A stretch of DNA of 64,000 nt from Loigolactobacillus iwatensis (GTDB lineage: Bacteria > Bacillota > Bacilli > Lactobacillales > Lactobacillaceae). The translations under genes and the position numbers were made by a program. Location of the stretch: assembly GCF_003950295.1 (NCBI RefSeq), contig NZ_RHNP01000004.1, positions 88,807 through 152,806 of the forward strand, read 5' to 3'. Shown here piece after piece: positions 27,355 to 35,397 of this stretch; the stretch's first letter is position 1, and the number at the start of each line of letters is the position of its first letter. Below the pieces are notes generated by a model that was given only the letters and a program-made list of their open reading frames with translations, searched no databases and had not been told where the DNA came from.

Positions 27355-28680
27355 ATGGCAGCAAAATGGGAAAAAAAGGACGCCACTACTGGCGAATTAA
27401 CTTTTGAAATTGATCAAGAAAAAATTAACGAAGGTCTAAATAAGGCATTTGATCGCGTTAAGAAAAATTTAAACGTACCTGGCTTCCGTAAAGGCAAAGT
27501 ATCACGCCAAGTCTTTAACCATATGTATGGTGAAGCAGCCTTATATGAGGATGCTTTGAACATCTTATTACCTGATGTTTATCAACAGGCCGTTGACGAA
27601 GCGAAGATCGAACCAGTTGATCAACCAAAAGTTGACGTTAAGAGTATGGATAAAGGTAAGCCTTGGGTAATTACCGCTCAAGTAACTGTTAAACCAGAAG
27701 TTACTTTAGGCAACTACAAAGGTTTAGCTGTTCCAGAACAGGACCGGACAGTAACTGATGATGATGTTGAAAAGGATCTTGAAAGTAAGCAACAACAACA
27801 GGCTGAATTAGTCTTAAAAGAAGATAAGCCAGCTGAATCAGGTGATACGGTTGTTATTGATTATAAAGGGACTGTTGCTGGCGAGGCATTTGACGGTGGT
27901 TCGGCCGATAACTATTCTTTAGAATTAGGTTCTAACTCGTTCATCCCTGGCTTCGAAGATCAATTAGTTGGTCATAAAGCTGGCGAAGACGTTGAAGTTA
28001 AGGTCACTTTCCCTAAAGACTATCAAGCAAAAGATCTTGCCGGCAAGGATGCAATCTTTGCAACTAAGCTTCATGAAGTTAAGGCAAAAGAATTACCTGC
28101 ACTTGATGACGAATTTGCCAAGGATGTTGACGAAGACGTTGATACTTTAGATGAATTAAAGGCAAAAATCAAGAAGGATTTACAAGAAAAGAAGGATGAT
28201 TCTGCTACTGAGGCCATTCAGGATGCGGCTATTAAGCAAGCTGTTGATAATTCTGAAATCCAGGATGTCCCTGAAGCAATGGTTAATGAAGAGGTTCAAC
28301 GTCAAATGGATCAGTATCTTAGCAATATGCAACGCCAGGGAATCGACCCTAAAATGTACTATCAATTGACTGGTACTTCTGAAGACGATCTAAAGAAACA
28401 ATTTAGTTCAGATGCTGAAGAACGAGTTAAAACTAATCTTGTTCTTGAAGCAGTCGTTGCGGCTGAGAAGATTGAACCAACCGAAGATCAAATTAACGAC
28501 GAAATTAAAGATTTGGCTAGTGAATACAGTATGGAAGAAAAACAAGTTCGTAGTTCTTTAACTGATGATATGCTCAAACACGATATCGCAGTTAAACAAG
28601 CAATCGAATTGATCACTGATTCTGCTAAGGAATCAAAAGATGTTAAAGCACCAGTTGATGATGAAAAGGCAGATAAATAG
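27355..28680 (+). CDS. tig: Trigger factor
   Basis: The 441-residue protein starts at ATG 27355 behind GGAGG; in-frame codons upstream lack a ribosome binding site. The N-terminal ribosome-binding domain has the signature VPGFRKGKV. The FKBP-like PPIase domain follows ([20 protein letters not shown] ... [12 protein letters not shown]). The C-terminal helical chaperone arms end in an acidic tail. It binds nascent chains at the exit tunnel. It precedes clpX, as in many bacteria, but has its own terminator. Confidence 0.95.
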   Translation: MAAKWEKKDATTGELTFEIDQEKINEGLNKAFDRVKKNLNVPGFRKGKVSRQVFNHMYGEAALYEDALNILLPDVYQQAVDEAKIEPVDQPKVDVKSMDKGKPWVITAQVTVKPEVTLGNYKGLAVPEQDRTVTDDDVEKDLESKQQQQAELVLKEDKPAESGDTVVIDYKGTVAGEAFDGGSADNYSLELGSNSFIPGFEDQLVGHKAGEDVEVKVTFPKDYQAKDLAGKDAIFATKLHEVKAKELPALDDEFAKDVDEDVDTLDELKAKIKKDLQEKKDDSATEAIQDAAIKQAVDNSEIQDVPEAMVNEEVQRQMDQYLSNMQRQGIDPKMYYQLTGTSEDDLKKQFSSDAEERVKTNLVLEAVVAAEKIEPTEDQINDEIKDLASEYSMEEKQVRSSLTDDMLKHDIAVKQAIELITDSAKESKDVKAPVDDEKADK

Positions 28681-28690
28681 GTTTTAGTTG

Positions 28691-28716
28691 AAAGCGGGGC
28701 TTGCCCCGCTTTTTAT
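28691..28716 (+). terminator. Intrinsic terminator of tig
   Basis: AAAGCGGGG/CCCCGCTTT stem followed by T-rich DNA. Confidence 0.9.
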
Positions 28717-28805
28717 TAACAGTAATATTTTAGGGCCAGGTAGTAGGCAAGACCGAGAATATTTGAGTAATCCAAACAAAGGAGAACTCGAAGTAAGCTA
28801 TTTTC

Positions 28806-28834
28806 TTTACCCTTGGCCTGGATTATGCTAAAGT
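28806..28834 (+). promoter_or_regulatory. Promoter of clpX
   Basis: TTTACC (28806-28811), a 17-bp spacer ending in TGC, and TAAAGT (28829-28834). The transcript would carry a leader of about 70 bases containing a CGAATAA/TTATTCG hairpin. Confidence 0.6.
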
Positions 28835-28912
28835 TTACCAGTGTTCAGCGAATAATTTTATTCGTGAATGTTGCGTTAAAATATGAATAGAAACGAATAG
28901 GGGTTGATAAAT

Positions 28913-30163
28913 GTGTTTGATAATACAGAAACTGAAGGCCCTGTTAATTGCTCTTTTTGTGGAAAATCACAAGACCAAGTTAAAAAAATTGTAGCGGGTC
29001 CAGGTGTCTATATTTGTAACGAGTGTATTGATTTATGTAAAGAAATTATTGATGAGGAATTTCAGGATGAGGCTTATAGCGATCTACTTGAGGTTCCAAA
29101 ACCAGTTGAAATTTTGTCTATTTTAAATCAATATGTTATTGGTCAAAATGAAGCAAAAAAAGCCTTAGCAGTTGCTGTTTATAATCACTACAAGCGGGTT
29201 AACCAAATGGAAGTTGCTGAAGAAGGCGATACTGAATTACAAAAGAGTAATATTTCCCTCATTGGACCAACTGGTTCTGGTAAAACTTTCTTGGCCCAAA
29301 CATTGGCTAAGATCTTAAATGTTCCTTTTGCAATTGCTGATGCAACGACATTAACTGAAGCTGGCTATGTAGGTGAAGATGTTGAGAACATTTTATTGAA
29401 ACTTTTGCAGAATGCTGATTATGATGTTGATAAAGCACAAAAAGGAATCATCTATATTGATGAAATCGATAAAATAGCTAAAAAGTCTGAGAATGTTTCA
29501 ATTACCCGGGATGTTTCTGGTGAAGGTGTGCAGCAAGCACTCCTGAAGATTCTTGAGGGTACAATTGCAAACGTTCCACCGCAGGGCGGTCGAAAGCACC
29601 CACAACAAGAATTTATTCAGGTTGATACAACCAATATTTTATTTATAGTTGGTGGCGCCTTTGACGGAATTGAAAATATCGTTAAGGAACGTTTAGGTGA
29701 TAAAGTAATTGGTTTCAGCGGTCAGGATGCACAAAACTTTGATGAATCAAAGAGTTTGATGCAACAAGTTATTCCTGAGGATTTAATGAAATTTGGATTA
29801 ATTCCTGAATTTATTGGTCGAATTCCAATTATGGCGGCCTTAGAGAAGTTAACTGAAAATGATTTAGTTAAAATCCTAACCGAACCAAAGAACGCTTTAG
29901 TTAAGCAATACACTAAGCTATTGTCGTTAGATAAAGTTCAGTTAGAATTTAAGCCCGATGCCTTACACGCAATTGCTCATGAGGCGATTGAACGTAATAC
30001 TGGCGCACGGGGATTACGCTCAATTATTGAAGAGGTCATGATGGATATCATGTTTGACCTACCTAGTCGTGATGACGTTTCTAAAGTCATTATTACTAAA
30101 GACACGGTTAATGGTTCGGGAAAACCGCAATTGGTTTTAGCGGATGATCAAAAGGCCTCTTAA
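28913..30163 (+). CDS. clpX: ATP-dependent Clp protease ATP-binding subunit ClpX
   Basis: The start is set at GTG 28913 (MFDNTE), 9 bases after AGGGG; the TTG three codons earlier touches the ribosome binding site. The 416-residue protein has an N-terminal C4 zinc finger (CSFCGKSQ ... CNECI), Walker A GPTGSGKT, Walker [11 protein letters not shown], and the pore and IGF loops. ClpX unfolds substrates for ClpP. No clpP is in the window. Confidence 0.96.
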   Translation: MFDNTETEGPVNCSFCGKSQDQVKKIVAGPGVYICNECIDLCKEIIDEEFQDEAYSDLLEVPKPVEILSILNQYVIGQNEAKKALAVAVYNHYKRVNQMEVAEEGDTELQKSNISLIGPTGSGKTFLAQTLAKILNVPFAIADATTLTEAGYVGEDVENILLKLLQNADYDVDKAQKGIIYIDEIDKIAKKSENVSITRDVSGEGVQQALLKILEGTIANVPPQGGRKHPQQEFIQVDTTNILFIVGGAFDGIENIVKERLGDKVIGFSGQDAQNFDESKSLMQQVIPEDLMKFGLIPEFIGRIPIMAALEKLTENDLVKILTEPKNALVKQYTKLLSLDKVQLEFKPDALHAIAHEAIERNTGARGLRSIIEEVMMDIMFDLPSRDDVSKVIITKDTVNGSGKPQLVLADDQKAS

Positions 30164-30269
30164 TGCTAATTAGGACGTGTTTTAAAGGACAATTAGTGCT
30201 TGAAATAGTACATTAATGTCGTCAATTGAACATTGTCTGAGTGGTTATATAACGGGCACTAGCAAAAAT

Positions 30270-30358
30270 GTAGTCCAAAGACTAATTTTATGGGTAGTAT
30301 GTCTTATTGATTAGACAACACCAATAGAGTTCTAAAGTCTTTTGGACTGCTTTTTTTT
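30270..30358 (+). terminator. Branched terminator/attenuator between clpX and engB
   Basis: The left arm 30270-30284 pairs with 30332-30350 around AGTCCAAAGACT with one bulged base, enclosing a TGTCT/AGACA hairpin, and ends in T8. It may end clpX transcripts or attenuate entry into engB. Confidence 0.7.
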
Positions 30359-30371
30359 CGACTCTATTTTG

Positions 30372-30380
30372 TGTTAGAAT
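30372..30380 (+). promoter_or_regulatory. Extended -10 promoter of engB
   Basis: TGTTAGAAT lies just after the terminator, 34 bases before the ATG. Confidence 0.55.
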
Positions 30381-30413
30381 TAAAGGCAGTGTTTTAGAAA
30401 GCGAGGGGTTATC

Positions 30414-31010
30414 ATGCACGTTCAAGACGTAGAATTGGTAATTAGTGCGGTAGCGCAGAGCCAGTATCCAGACGATACATTACCTGAAATTGCATTAACG
30501 GGACGATCGAATGTGGGTAAGTCGTCATTAATCAATAAATTAATTAATCGCCGCAAAATGGCGCGAACTTCTGGGACACCAGGTAAAACACAGACCCTAA
30601 ACTTTTATCGCTTAGATGAAAAGTTATATTTTGTTGATCTTCCAGGTTATGGATACGCAAAGGTATCAAAAAAAGATCGTGAAAAATTTAGTCACATCAT
30701 TGAAACTTATTTACAAACGCGTACTAAATTAAAAGGGGTTATTTCGCTGATTGATGTTCGCCACGAACCATCTGAGGATGATAAGGCAATGTACAACTAC
30801 CTTAAATATTATGGTATTCCAGTTTTAGTTGTGGCAACTAAAGGAGATAAGGTTTCGCGCGGTAAGTGGAATCAGCGGGAGAGTCAGCTAAAAAGGGCAC
30901 TTGATTTAAATCAAACTGATGATTTTGTTATTTTTTCTAGTCAGACGGGGATTGGATCCGATAAAATTTGGCAATGGGTCGGCGAACAGACGGAAGTGGA
31001 GGTAGACTAA
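30414..31010 (+). CDS. engB: Ribosome biogenesis GTPase EngB/YsxC
   Basis: This 198-residue GTPase has G1 GRSNVGKSS, the G2 threonine in [15 protein letters not shown]3 DLPGYGYA and G4 TKGDK, all typical of the EngB/YihA/YsxC family. It is needed for 50S assembly. AGCGAGGGG precedes the ATG. The clpX-engB order is conserved in Firmicutes. Its stop overlaps the next start by one base (TAATG). Confidence 0.95.
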   Translation: MHVQDVELVISAVAQSQYPDDTLPEIALTGRSNVGKSSLINKLINRRKMARTSGTPGKTQTLNFYRLDEKLYFVDLPGYGYAKVSKKDREKFSHIIETYLQTRTKLKGVISLIDVRHEPSEDDKAMYNYLKYYGIPVLVVATKGDKVSRGKWNQRESQLKRALDLNQTDDFVIFSSQTGIGSDKIWQWVGEQTEVEVD

Positions 31011-31294
31011 TGGAGTTTAATGAATACCAAAAACTAGCTAATCGGACATTACTTGGTAATGAACAGGTCCTAACTAATTGTGCTTTAGGGTTGGCCAGTG
31101 AGAGTGGTGAAGTGATTGATTTAATCAAACAATATACCTTTCATGGTGAAGAATTAAATCAAGAAGAGTTAGTCAAAGAGATGGGTGACGTTTTATGGTA
31201 CTTGTCACAAATTGCTCAGTGGGCAGATATTCCCTTTGAGGATATTGCTAAGGATAATATTACTAAACTAAACGATCGCTATAAAAAAGATTGA
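31010..31294 (+). CDS. MazG-like nucleotide pyrophosphohydrolase
   Basis: The 94-residue protein starts at ATG 31010 in a TAATG overlap with engB, with GGAGG upstream. It is a single MazG-type helical domain with metal-binding pairs ESGEV and EMGD (E-x-x-E then E-x-x-D). Such proteins hydrolyse nucleoside triphosphates to monophosphate and pyrophosphate, often non-canonical or damaged nucleotides. Translational coupling to engB is likely. Substrate unknown. Confidence 0.82.
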   Translation: MEFNEYQKLANRTLLGNEQVLTNCALGLASESGEVIDLIKQYTFHGEELNQEELVKEMGDVLWYLSQIAQWADIPFEDIAKDNITKLNDRYKKD

Positions 31295-31300
31295 TTGATC

Positions 31301-31393
31301 GTAGTTAGGCACAGAATCTAGACTTTTGGCGCACGTTCTAGAATAATGATCGGAAATAGAAATAGGCTAGGACTTCTGTCCTAGCCTATTTCT
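31301..31393 (+). repeat. Intergenic palindromic repeat, copy A
   Basis: This copy contains the shared core at 31323-31358 (TTGGCGCACGTTCTAG, then TCGGAAATAG) and ends in a terminator hairpin. Related copies lie at 35038-35263 and 55136-55281. Confidence 0.75.
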
Positions 31394-31396
31394 TTA
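31359..31396. terminator. Terminator hairpin within repeat copy A
   Basis: A perfect 15-bp stem (31359-31373 / 31378-31392) with loop TTCT, between the convergent MazG-like and SDR genes. Confidence 0.88.
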
Positions 31397-32152
31397 TTTT
31401 TCTAGCCAGCCGCCATCAATCGGAATAACTGTACCATGGATATAATCGGCTTCAGGGCTGGCCAAGAAGCGACTTAAATTGGCAACTTCTTCCGGCTTGG
31501 CCCAACGTTTTGCTGGTGTTTGTTCGGCCACTGATTTGGCCATGGTACCAGCACCAGTAAAGTCGGCTTGGTTCATTGGCGTATCAATTGCTCCTGGAGC
31601 GATACAATTAGCCTGAATGCCTGCAGCCGCGTAATTATAATCTAATTGTTTAGTGTAACCAATAATAGCGTGTTTGGCGGCCGTATAAGCGGCACCACCG
31701 CCACCAGCGACTAGACCAGCAATTGAGGCCATGTTTACGAAAACACCAAATTGATGTTTCAACATTTGCGGTAGTACTTGGTTAGTTAATAGAAACTGAC
31801 TTTTCAGATTAGTTAACATGACGTTATCCCAATCCTGGCTTGTTGTTGCTAGTGTTGTGGCATAGTGATCTAAAATTCCCGCAGTGTTAAACAGGCTGTC
31901 GATATAACCAGTCCGTAGTATTTGTTGAACTGTTCGCTGTAGCTCACTTTCAAGCCGCAGATCGCAACGGTAGTAGGTCAACTGTTGTGGACATTTGTGT
32001 TGCAATGATTGGAATGACGCATTATCCTGTTGGTCAATGGCGTAGACGTGGACGCCAAGTTTTAATAGTAGCTTAACTTGGGCCAAACCAATTCCGGAAG
32101 CGGCCCCAGTAACGATAATGTGACGTTGAGTCCAATCTGGGTAAGTCCTCAT
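31394..32152 (-). CDS. Short-chain dehydrogenase/reductase
   Basis: The 252-residue protein has the classical SDR motifs: TGAASGIG cofactor loop, NTAG, a catalytic serine (NMASIAG) and YTAAKH. The C-terminus (DGGWLEK) is typical of FabG-like SDRs. The start is ATG 32150-32152, which overlaps the DUF2829 stop as ATGA; no Shine-Dalgarno sequence is visible, so translation depends on coupling. An aspartate (AIDQQD) ends the second strand, which favours NAD(H) over NADP(H). Substrate unknown. Confidence 0.85.
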   Translation of the reverse strand: MRTYPDWTQRHIIVTGAASGIGLAQVKLLLKLGVHVYAIDQQDNASFQSLQHKCPQQLTYYRCDLRLESELQRTVQQILRTGYIDSLFNTAGILDHYATTLATTSQDWDNVMLTNLKSQFLLTNQVLPQMLKHQFGVFVNMASIAGLVAGGGGAAYTAAKHAIIGYTKQLDYNYAAAGIQANCIAPGAIDTPMNQADFTGAGTMAKSVAEQTPAKRWAKPEEVANLSRFLASPEADYIHGTVIPIDGGWLEK

Positions 32153-32373
32153 TCGACTAATTGCCAATCATCAGCCAAAACATCGCAAGAAGTTGGTTGG
32201 AACATTGAAAGTGTAGGGGCCTCATTTGTTTTAATTAATAAGTAAGGATTAATTTCTTCACCTTGATATTGATCGTGACTCACCTCAAAAATATATAATT
32301 CCGAACCACCCCAGCCCGTACGGATTGCCTTTTTACCTTGTTTAATTTTGGGCAAAATTTCTTCAAATGTCAT
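32149..32373 (-). CDS. DUF2829 (Tad2-like) domain protein
   Basis: This 74-residue protein matches DUF2829 along its whole length: MTFEEILPKIKQGKKAIRTGW at the start, PYLLIKT in the middle and DVLADDWQLVE at the end. The same family includes the phage anti-Thoeris protein Tad2, which sequesters a cyclic ADP-ribose signal. Here the gene is chromosomal and translationally coupled to an SDR dehydrogenase, with no phage genes around it. GGAGG precedes the ATG. Whether it binds a nucleotide ligand is unknown. Confidence 0.82.
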   Translation of the reverse strand: MTFEEILPKIKQGKKAIRTGWGGSELYIFEVSHDQYQGEEINPYLLIKTNEAPTLSMFQPTSCDVLADDWQLVE

Positions 32374-32402
32374 GTTTTACCTCCAAATAAAATTGCTAAA
32401 AA

Positions 32403-32449
32403 TAGTGCGGGATTAAGGTTGACGTAAATTACCTTTAATCCCGCACTAA
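32403..32449 (-). terminator. Intrinsic terminator of the 45-residue protein gene
   Basis: A long stem (AGTGCGGGATTAAGGT / ACCTTTAATCCCGCACT, one bulge) is followed on the minus strand by CTATTTTTAG. Confidence 0.85.
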
Positions 32450-32499
32450 TTATATCATTATAGATTTTAATACAACTAAGTTTTTATATTGAGACCAAA

Positions 32500-32637
32500 T
32501 TATTTTTTAGAAGTTGGTTTTTTTGGCTTATCTTTTTTTGTCGGTTTTGGCTTATCTTCAACGGGTACTTTGGGATCAATAGCAAATTTATCGAAAAGTT
32601 CATTTAGACTATTATCTTGCTTAATGGTTAAACCCAT
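32500..32637 (-). CDS. Small protein, SPJ_0845-like family
   Basis: I found this 45-residue frame on the minus strand: MGLTIKQDNSLNELFDKFAID, then a tail of lysine and proline (KPKPTKKDKPKKP). AAAGGATG precedes the ATG, an extended -10 (TGTTACAAT) lies upstream and a strong terminator follows, so it is a complete one-gene unit. The N-terminus resembles small proteins named SPJ_0845 in streptococci and lactobacilli; that name rests on memory. No known function. Confidence 0.7.
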   Translation of the reverse strand: MGLTIKQDNSLNELFDKFAIDPKVPVEDKPKPTKKDKPKKPTSKK

Positions 32638-32664
32638 GAACATCATCCTTTCTGATTTATACTC

Positions 32665-32673
32665 ATTGTAACA
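32665..32673 (-). promoter_or_regulatory. Extended -10 promoter of the 45-residue protein gene
   Basis: On the minus strand TGTTACAAT lies 28 bases upstream of the start codon. Confidence 0.55.
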
Positions 32674-32769
32674 AATTTTACCGAAAATACTACTATTTAG
32701 CTAAGATACAAAACTAGATTGAATATATTAATATTTTTATGCACTAATTAGATTATTTTGGTAAAAGTA

Positions 32770-32798
32770 TTGCATAAAAAATCATTTGTGGTTATAAT
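32770..32798 (+). promoter_or_regulatory. Promoter of the amino-acid ABC transporter operon
   Basis: TTGCAT, a 17-bp spacer and a perfect TATAAT. It lies downstream of an earlier in-frame TTG (32758), which supports the ATG at 32836 as the start. Confidence 0.75.
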
Positions 32799-32835
32799 CG
32801 AATCATTGATTAAAAAGATTGGAAGAGGAGCGCGT

Positions 32836-34293
32836 ATGAAAAAATTTTTTGTTTGGCTTGGCCTTGTGCTGGGACTCGTCGTAACTCTGGCCGGAATTAG
32901 TGCCCAGCCTGCTCAAGCGGCTGATAATTCACTGGCTCGGGTTAAAGAAAAGGGAACCTTAGTGATGGGGACTAGTCCTGATTACCCACCTTATGAATTT
33001 TTAGTTAATCGTAACGGCAAGGAACGTGTTGTTGGGATGGACGTTGACATTGCCAAAAAGATTGCTAAGGATTTGGGTGTGAAGCTAGTCATCAAACAAA
33101 TGAGTTTTGACTCATTGTTAGTTGCCCTAGAAACAAATAAAGTTGACATGGTTGTCTCAGGAATGTCACCAACACCCGCTCGGGAAAAGAGTGTTGATTT
33201 TTCTAAAGTTTATTATAAAGGCGGTCAATCCATTTTAATTAATAAAACGGATAAAGGACTTTACCACGACAAGAATTCATTTATCAATAAGGCCGTTGGT
33301 GCACAAACCGGGAGTATTCAATATAGCCTTGGTAAAAAACAAATTAAGAACTCAACAGTTAAGGGTCTCGACAAGATTAGTGATTTAATTCTGGCCTTAA
33401 AGAGTCATAAAGTTGAAGGGGTTATTATGGAAAAGCCTTCAGCTCAGGCCTACGTTGATAATGATAAGAGCCTCACCATGATTAACGGGAATTTCAACCT
33501 TGGCAAAGGCGAAAATGATACTGCAATTGGTTTCCGCAAGGGATCAACATCATTAGTTAATGAAGTTAATAAATCCGTTGATCAAATTGATAAACAAGGC
33601 TTAACCAAGGATTATTTAAAAGACGCCGGTTCTTACATGAAGACCAATACCCATAACACAACTATGTGGCATTATGCTGGTTACTTTGCTAAAGGGGTTG
33701 GCTACACATTACTTATCACTGTAATTAGTGTCTTCTTTGGTATTTTACTGGGAATAATCTTTGCTTTAATGCGTTTAAGCAAAAATAAGTTGTTACATGG
33801 TTTAGGGGTTGCCTACATTGAATTCGTTCGGGGCACACCATTAATGATTCAGGTTATGTTCGTTTACTTTGGGATTGGCTTGTTTATTAATATTCCGGCT
33901 TTGACTTCTGGTATTATTGCCGTATCGTTAAATTCAGCGGCCTACGTTGCCGAAATTATTCGGGGCGGGATTAATTCTGTTGCCAAGGGGCAAACTGAAG
34001 CCGCTCGTAGTTTAGGGCTTAGTAACACCCAGACTTTCCGGAGTGTTGTCTTCCCCCAAGCATTGAAGAATATCTGGCCTGCATTAGGTAATGAGTTTGT
34101 TTCGCTAATTAAGGAAAGTTCGATTGTTTCTATTATTGGGGTTACCGATTTAATTTATCAATTAAAGGCCGTTCAAACTGCTACCTATAAGGGTGTTGCA
34201 CCAATTATTGTCGCAATGATCTTATACTTCATTATGACCTTTAGTTTATCGAAAGTACTGAACCATTACGAGAGGAGTATGCGTCATGACTGA
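32836..34293 (+). CDS. Polar amino acid ABC transporter, fused substrate-binding and permease protein
   Basis: This 485-residue fusion has a signal peptide ([20 protein letters not shown] ... AQAA), one SBP_bac_3 domain (about 35-280; [26 protein letters not shown]) and a His/Glu/Gln/Arg-type permease domain (about 285-480) with the EAA-like loop [15 protein letters not shown]. GlnP-type fusions are common in Lactobacillales and import glutamine, glutamate or similar. It has one binding domain where some GlnP proteins have two. It overlaps the ATPase gene by 8 bp. Confidence 0.9.
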   Translation: MKKFFVWLGLVLGLVVTLAGISAQPAQAADNSLARVKEKGTLVMGTSPDYPPYEFLVNRNGKERVVGMDVDIAKKIAKDLGVKLVIKQMSFDSLLVALETNKVDMVVSGMSPTPAREKSVDFSKVYYKGGQSILINKTDKGLYHDKNSFINKAVGAQTGSIQYSLGKKQIKNSTVKGLDKISDLILALKSHKVEGVIMEKPSAQAYVDNDKSLTMINGNFNLGKGENDTAIGFRKGSTSLVNEVNKSVDQIDKQGLTKDYLKDAGSYMKTNTHNTTMWHYAGYFAKGVGYTLLITVISVFFGILLGIIFALMRLSKNKLLHGLGVAYIEFVRGTPLMIQVMFVYFGIGLFINIPALTSGIIAVSLNSAAYVAEIIRGGINSVAKGQTEAARSLGLSNTQTFRSVVFPQALKNIWPALGNEFVSLIKESSIVSIIGVTDLIYQLKAVQTATYKGVAPIIVAMILYFIMTFSLSKVLNHYERSMRHD

Positions 34294-35026
34294 TATGATA
34301 AAAATTGAGGACTTGAGCAAGAAATTTGGTGATACCGAGGTTTTAAAGGGCCTTAACGGTAGCGTCAGTAAAGGCCAGGTAATTTGTGTCATTGGGCCAT
34401 CTGGTGGCGGTAAAAGTACCTTTCTCCGGTGCCTGAACTTATTGGAAAAACCAACTAGTGGCAAAGTTACTTTTGAAAGTAATGAATTAACTGCTTTAAA
34501 TGAAGGCCAATTAAATGAATTACGAGAAAAAATGGGAATGGTTTTCCAAAGCTTTAACCTATTTGCTAATATGACAGTTATTGAAAACGTTAAGTTAGCA
34601 CCAGTTAAGGTTAAAAATATGAGTGATGATGAGGCAAATAAGTTGGCGTTAAGCCTTCTGGATCAAGTTGGTTTACAGGAAAAGGCGGATGCTTACCCGG
34701 CAAGCCTATCCGGTGGTCAACAGCAGCGGGTAGCAATTGCGCGTGCCTTGGCAATGAATCCTGATGTAATGCTTTTCGATGAACCGACTTCCGCGCTTGA
34801 TCCAGAAATGGTTGGCGAAGTTCTGAAGGTTATGCAGGATTTAGCCAACGATGGGATGACGATGGTTGTAGTGACCCATGAAATGGGTTTTGCTAAAAAT
34901 GTTGCTGATCAAGTTTGGTTCATGGATGGCGGTGTTTTTGCCGAAAAGGGAACACCAGATGAAATTTTTGAACATCCTAAAAATGAACGGACTAAAGATT
35001 TTTTGGCAAAAATATTAGAGGCTTAA
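34286..35026 (+). CDS. Amino acid ABC transporter ATP-binding protein
   Basis: This 246-residue ABC ATPase has Walker [10 protein letters not shown], the Q-loop (VFQSFNLF), signature [15 protein letters not shown], Walker [15 protein letters not shown] and the H-loop (VTHEMGFA). It is the GlnQ-type partner of the fused permease just upstream; the ATG overlaps the permease end and has GAGGAG as ribosome binding site. Confidence 0.92.
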   Translation: MTDMIKIEDLSKKFGDTEVLKGLNGSVSKGQVICVIGPSGGGKSTFLRCLNLLEKPTSGKVTFESNELTALNEGQLNELREKMGMVFQSFNLFANMTVIENVKLAPVKVKNMSDDEANKLALSLLDQVGLQEKADAYPASLSGGQQQRVAIARALAMNPDVMLFDEPTSALDPEMVGEVLKVMQDLANDGMTMVVVTHEMGFAKNVADQVWFMDGGVFAEKGTPDEIFEHPKNERTKDFLAKILEA

Positions 35027-35037
35027 AGCAGCAAGTA

Positions 35038-35263
35038 ACTGGAACAGAAGTCGTTTTTGGCACACGTTCTAGCGTAACGATCGGAAATAGCAAGCGGCCA
35101 GGACAAAAGTCCTGGCTTCTTTTTGTTTCCGAACATTACGCTAGAATGTGCGCCAAAAGTCTGGATTCACGTGCCTAACTACAGCCAATTCAATAACCAT
35201 AGTACGGTTATTGAATTGGCTTACGTTACGCAGTAAATCCAAAAGCGACCTTTGTCCCACTCC
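35038..35263. repeat. Intergenic palindromic repeat, copy B (double, nested)
   Basis: This fills most of the 371-bp gap between the ABC ATPase and uvrC. The core motif occurs twice in inverted orientation (35054-35090 and 35126-35160) around a terminator hairpin (GCCAGGAC/GTCCTGGC). A second perfect 16-bp stem lies at 35183-35198 / 35206-35221. Outer ends (TGGAACAGAAGTCG and CGACCTTTGTCCCA) are imperfectly inverted. The remaining DNA to 35397 shows no clear promoter. Confidence 0.8.
35097..35125 (+). terminator. Terminator hairpin inside repeat copy B
   Basis: The perfect stem GGCCAGGAC/GTCCTGGC with loop AAAA is followed by TTCTTTTTG; it would end the ABC transporter operon. Confidence 0.75.
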
Positions 35264-35397
35264 CTTGCTATTTTGGTTAAAATTAAATTAAGGACGTTTT
35301 TTAGGCCAGTAACTTGCAAAATACGTTAATCGCGCTAAACTATTATAGCGAACATCTGTGCGAAATTAATGCGGAATAAATAGAAAGGATGTTTTGG

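Noticed and set aside
32489..32671. Plus-strand open frame of 60 codons
   Set aside because: It is antisense to the 45-residue gene, which has a ribosome binding site, promoter and terminator; the plus frame has none.
31301..35263. CRISPR-like array from the repeated motifs
   Set aside because: The repeats are few, kilobases apart and inverted within a locus, with no regular spacers.
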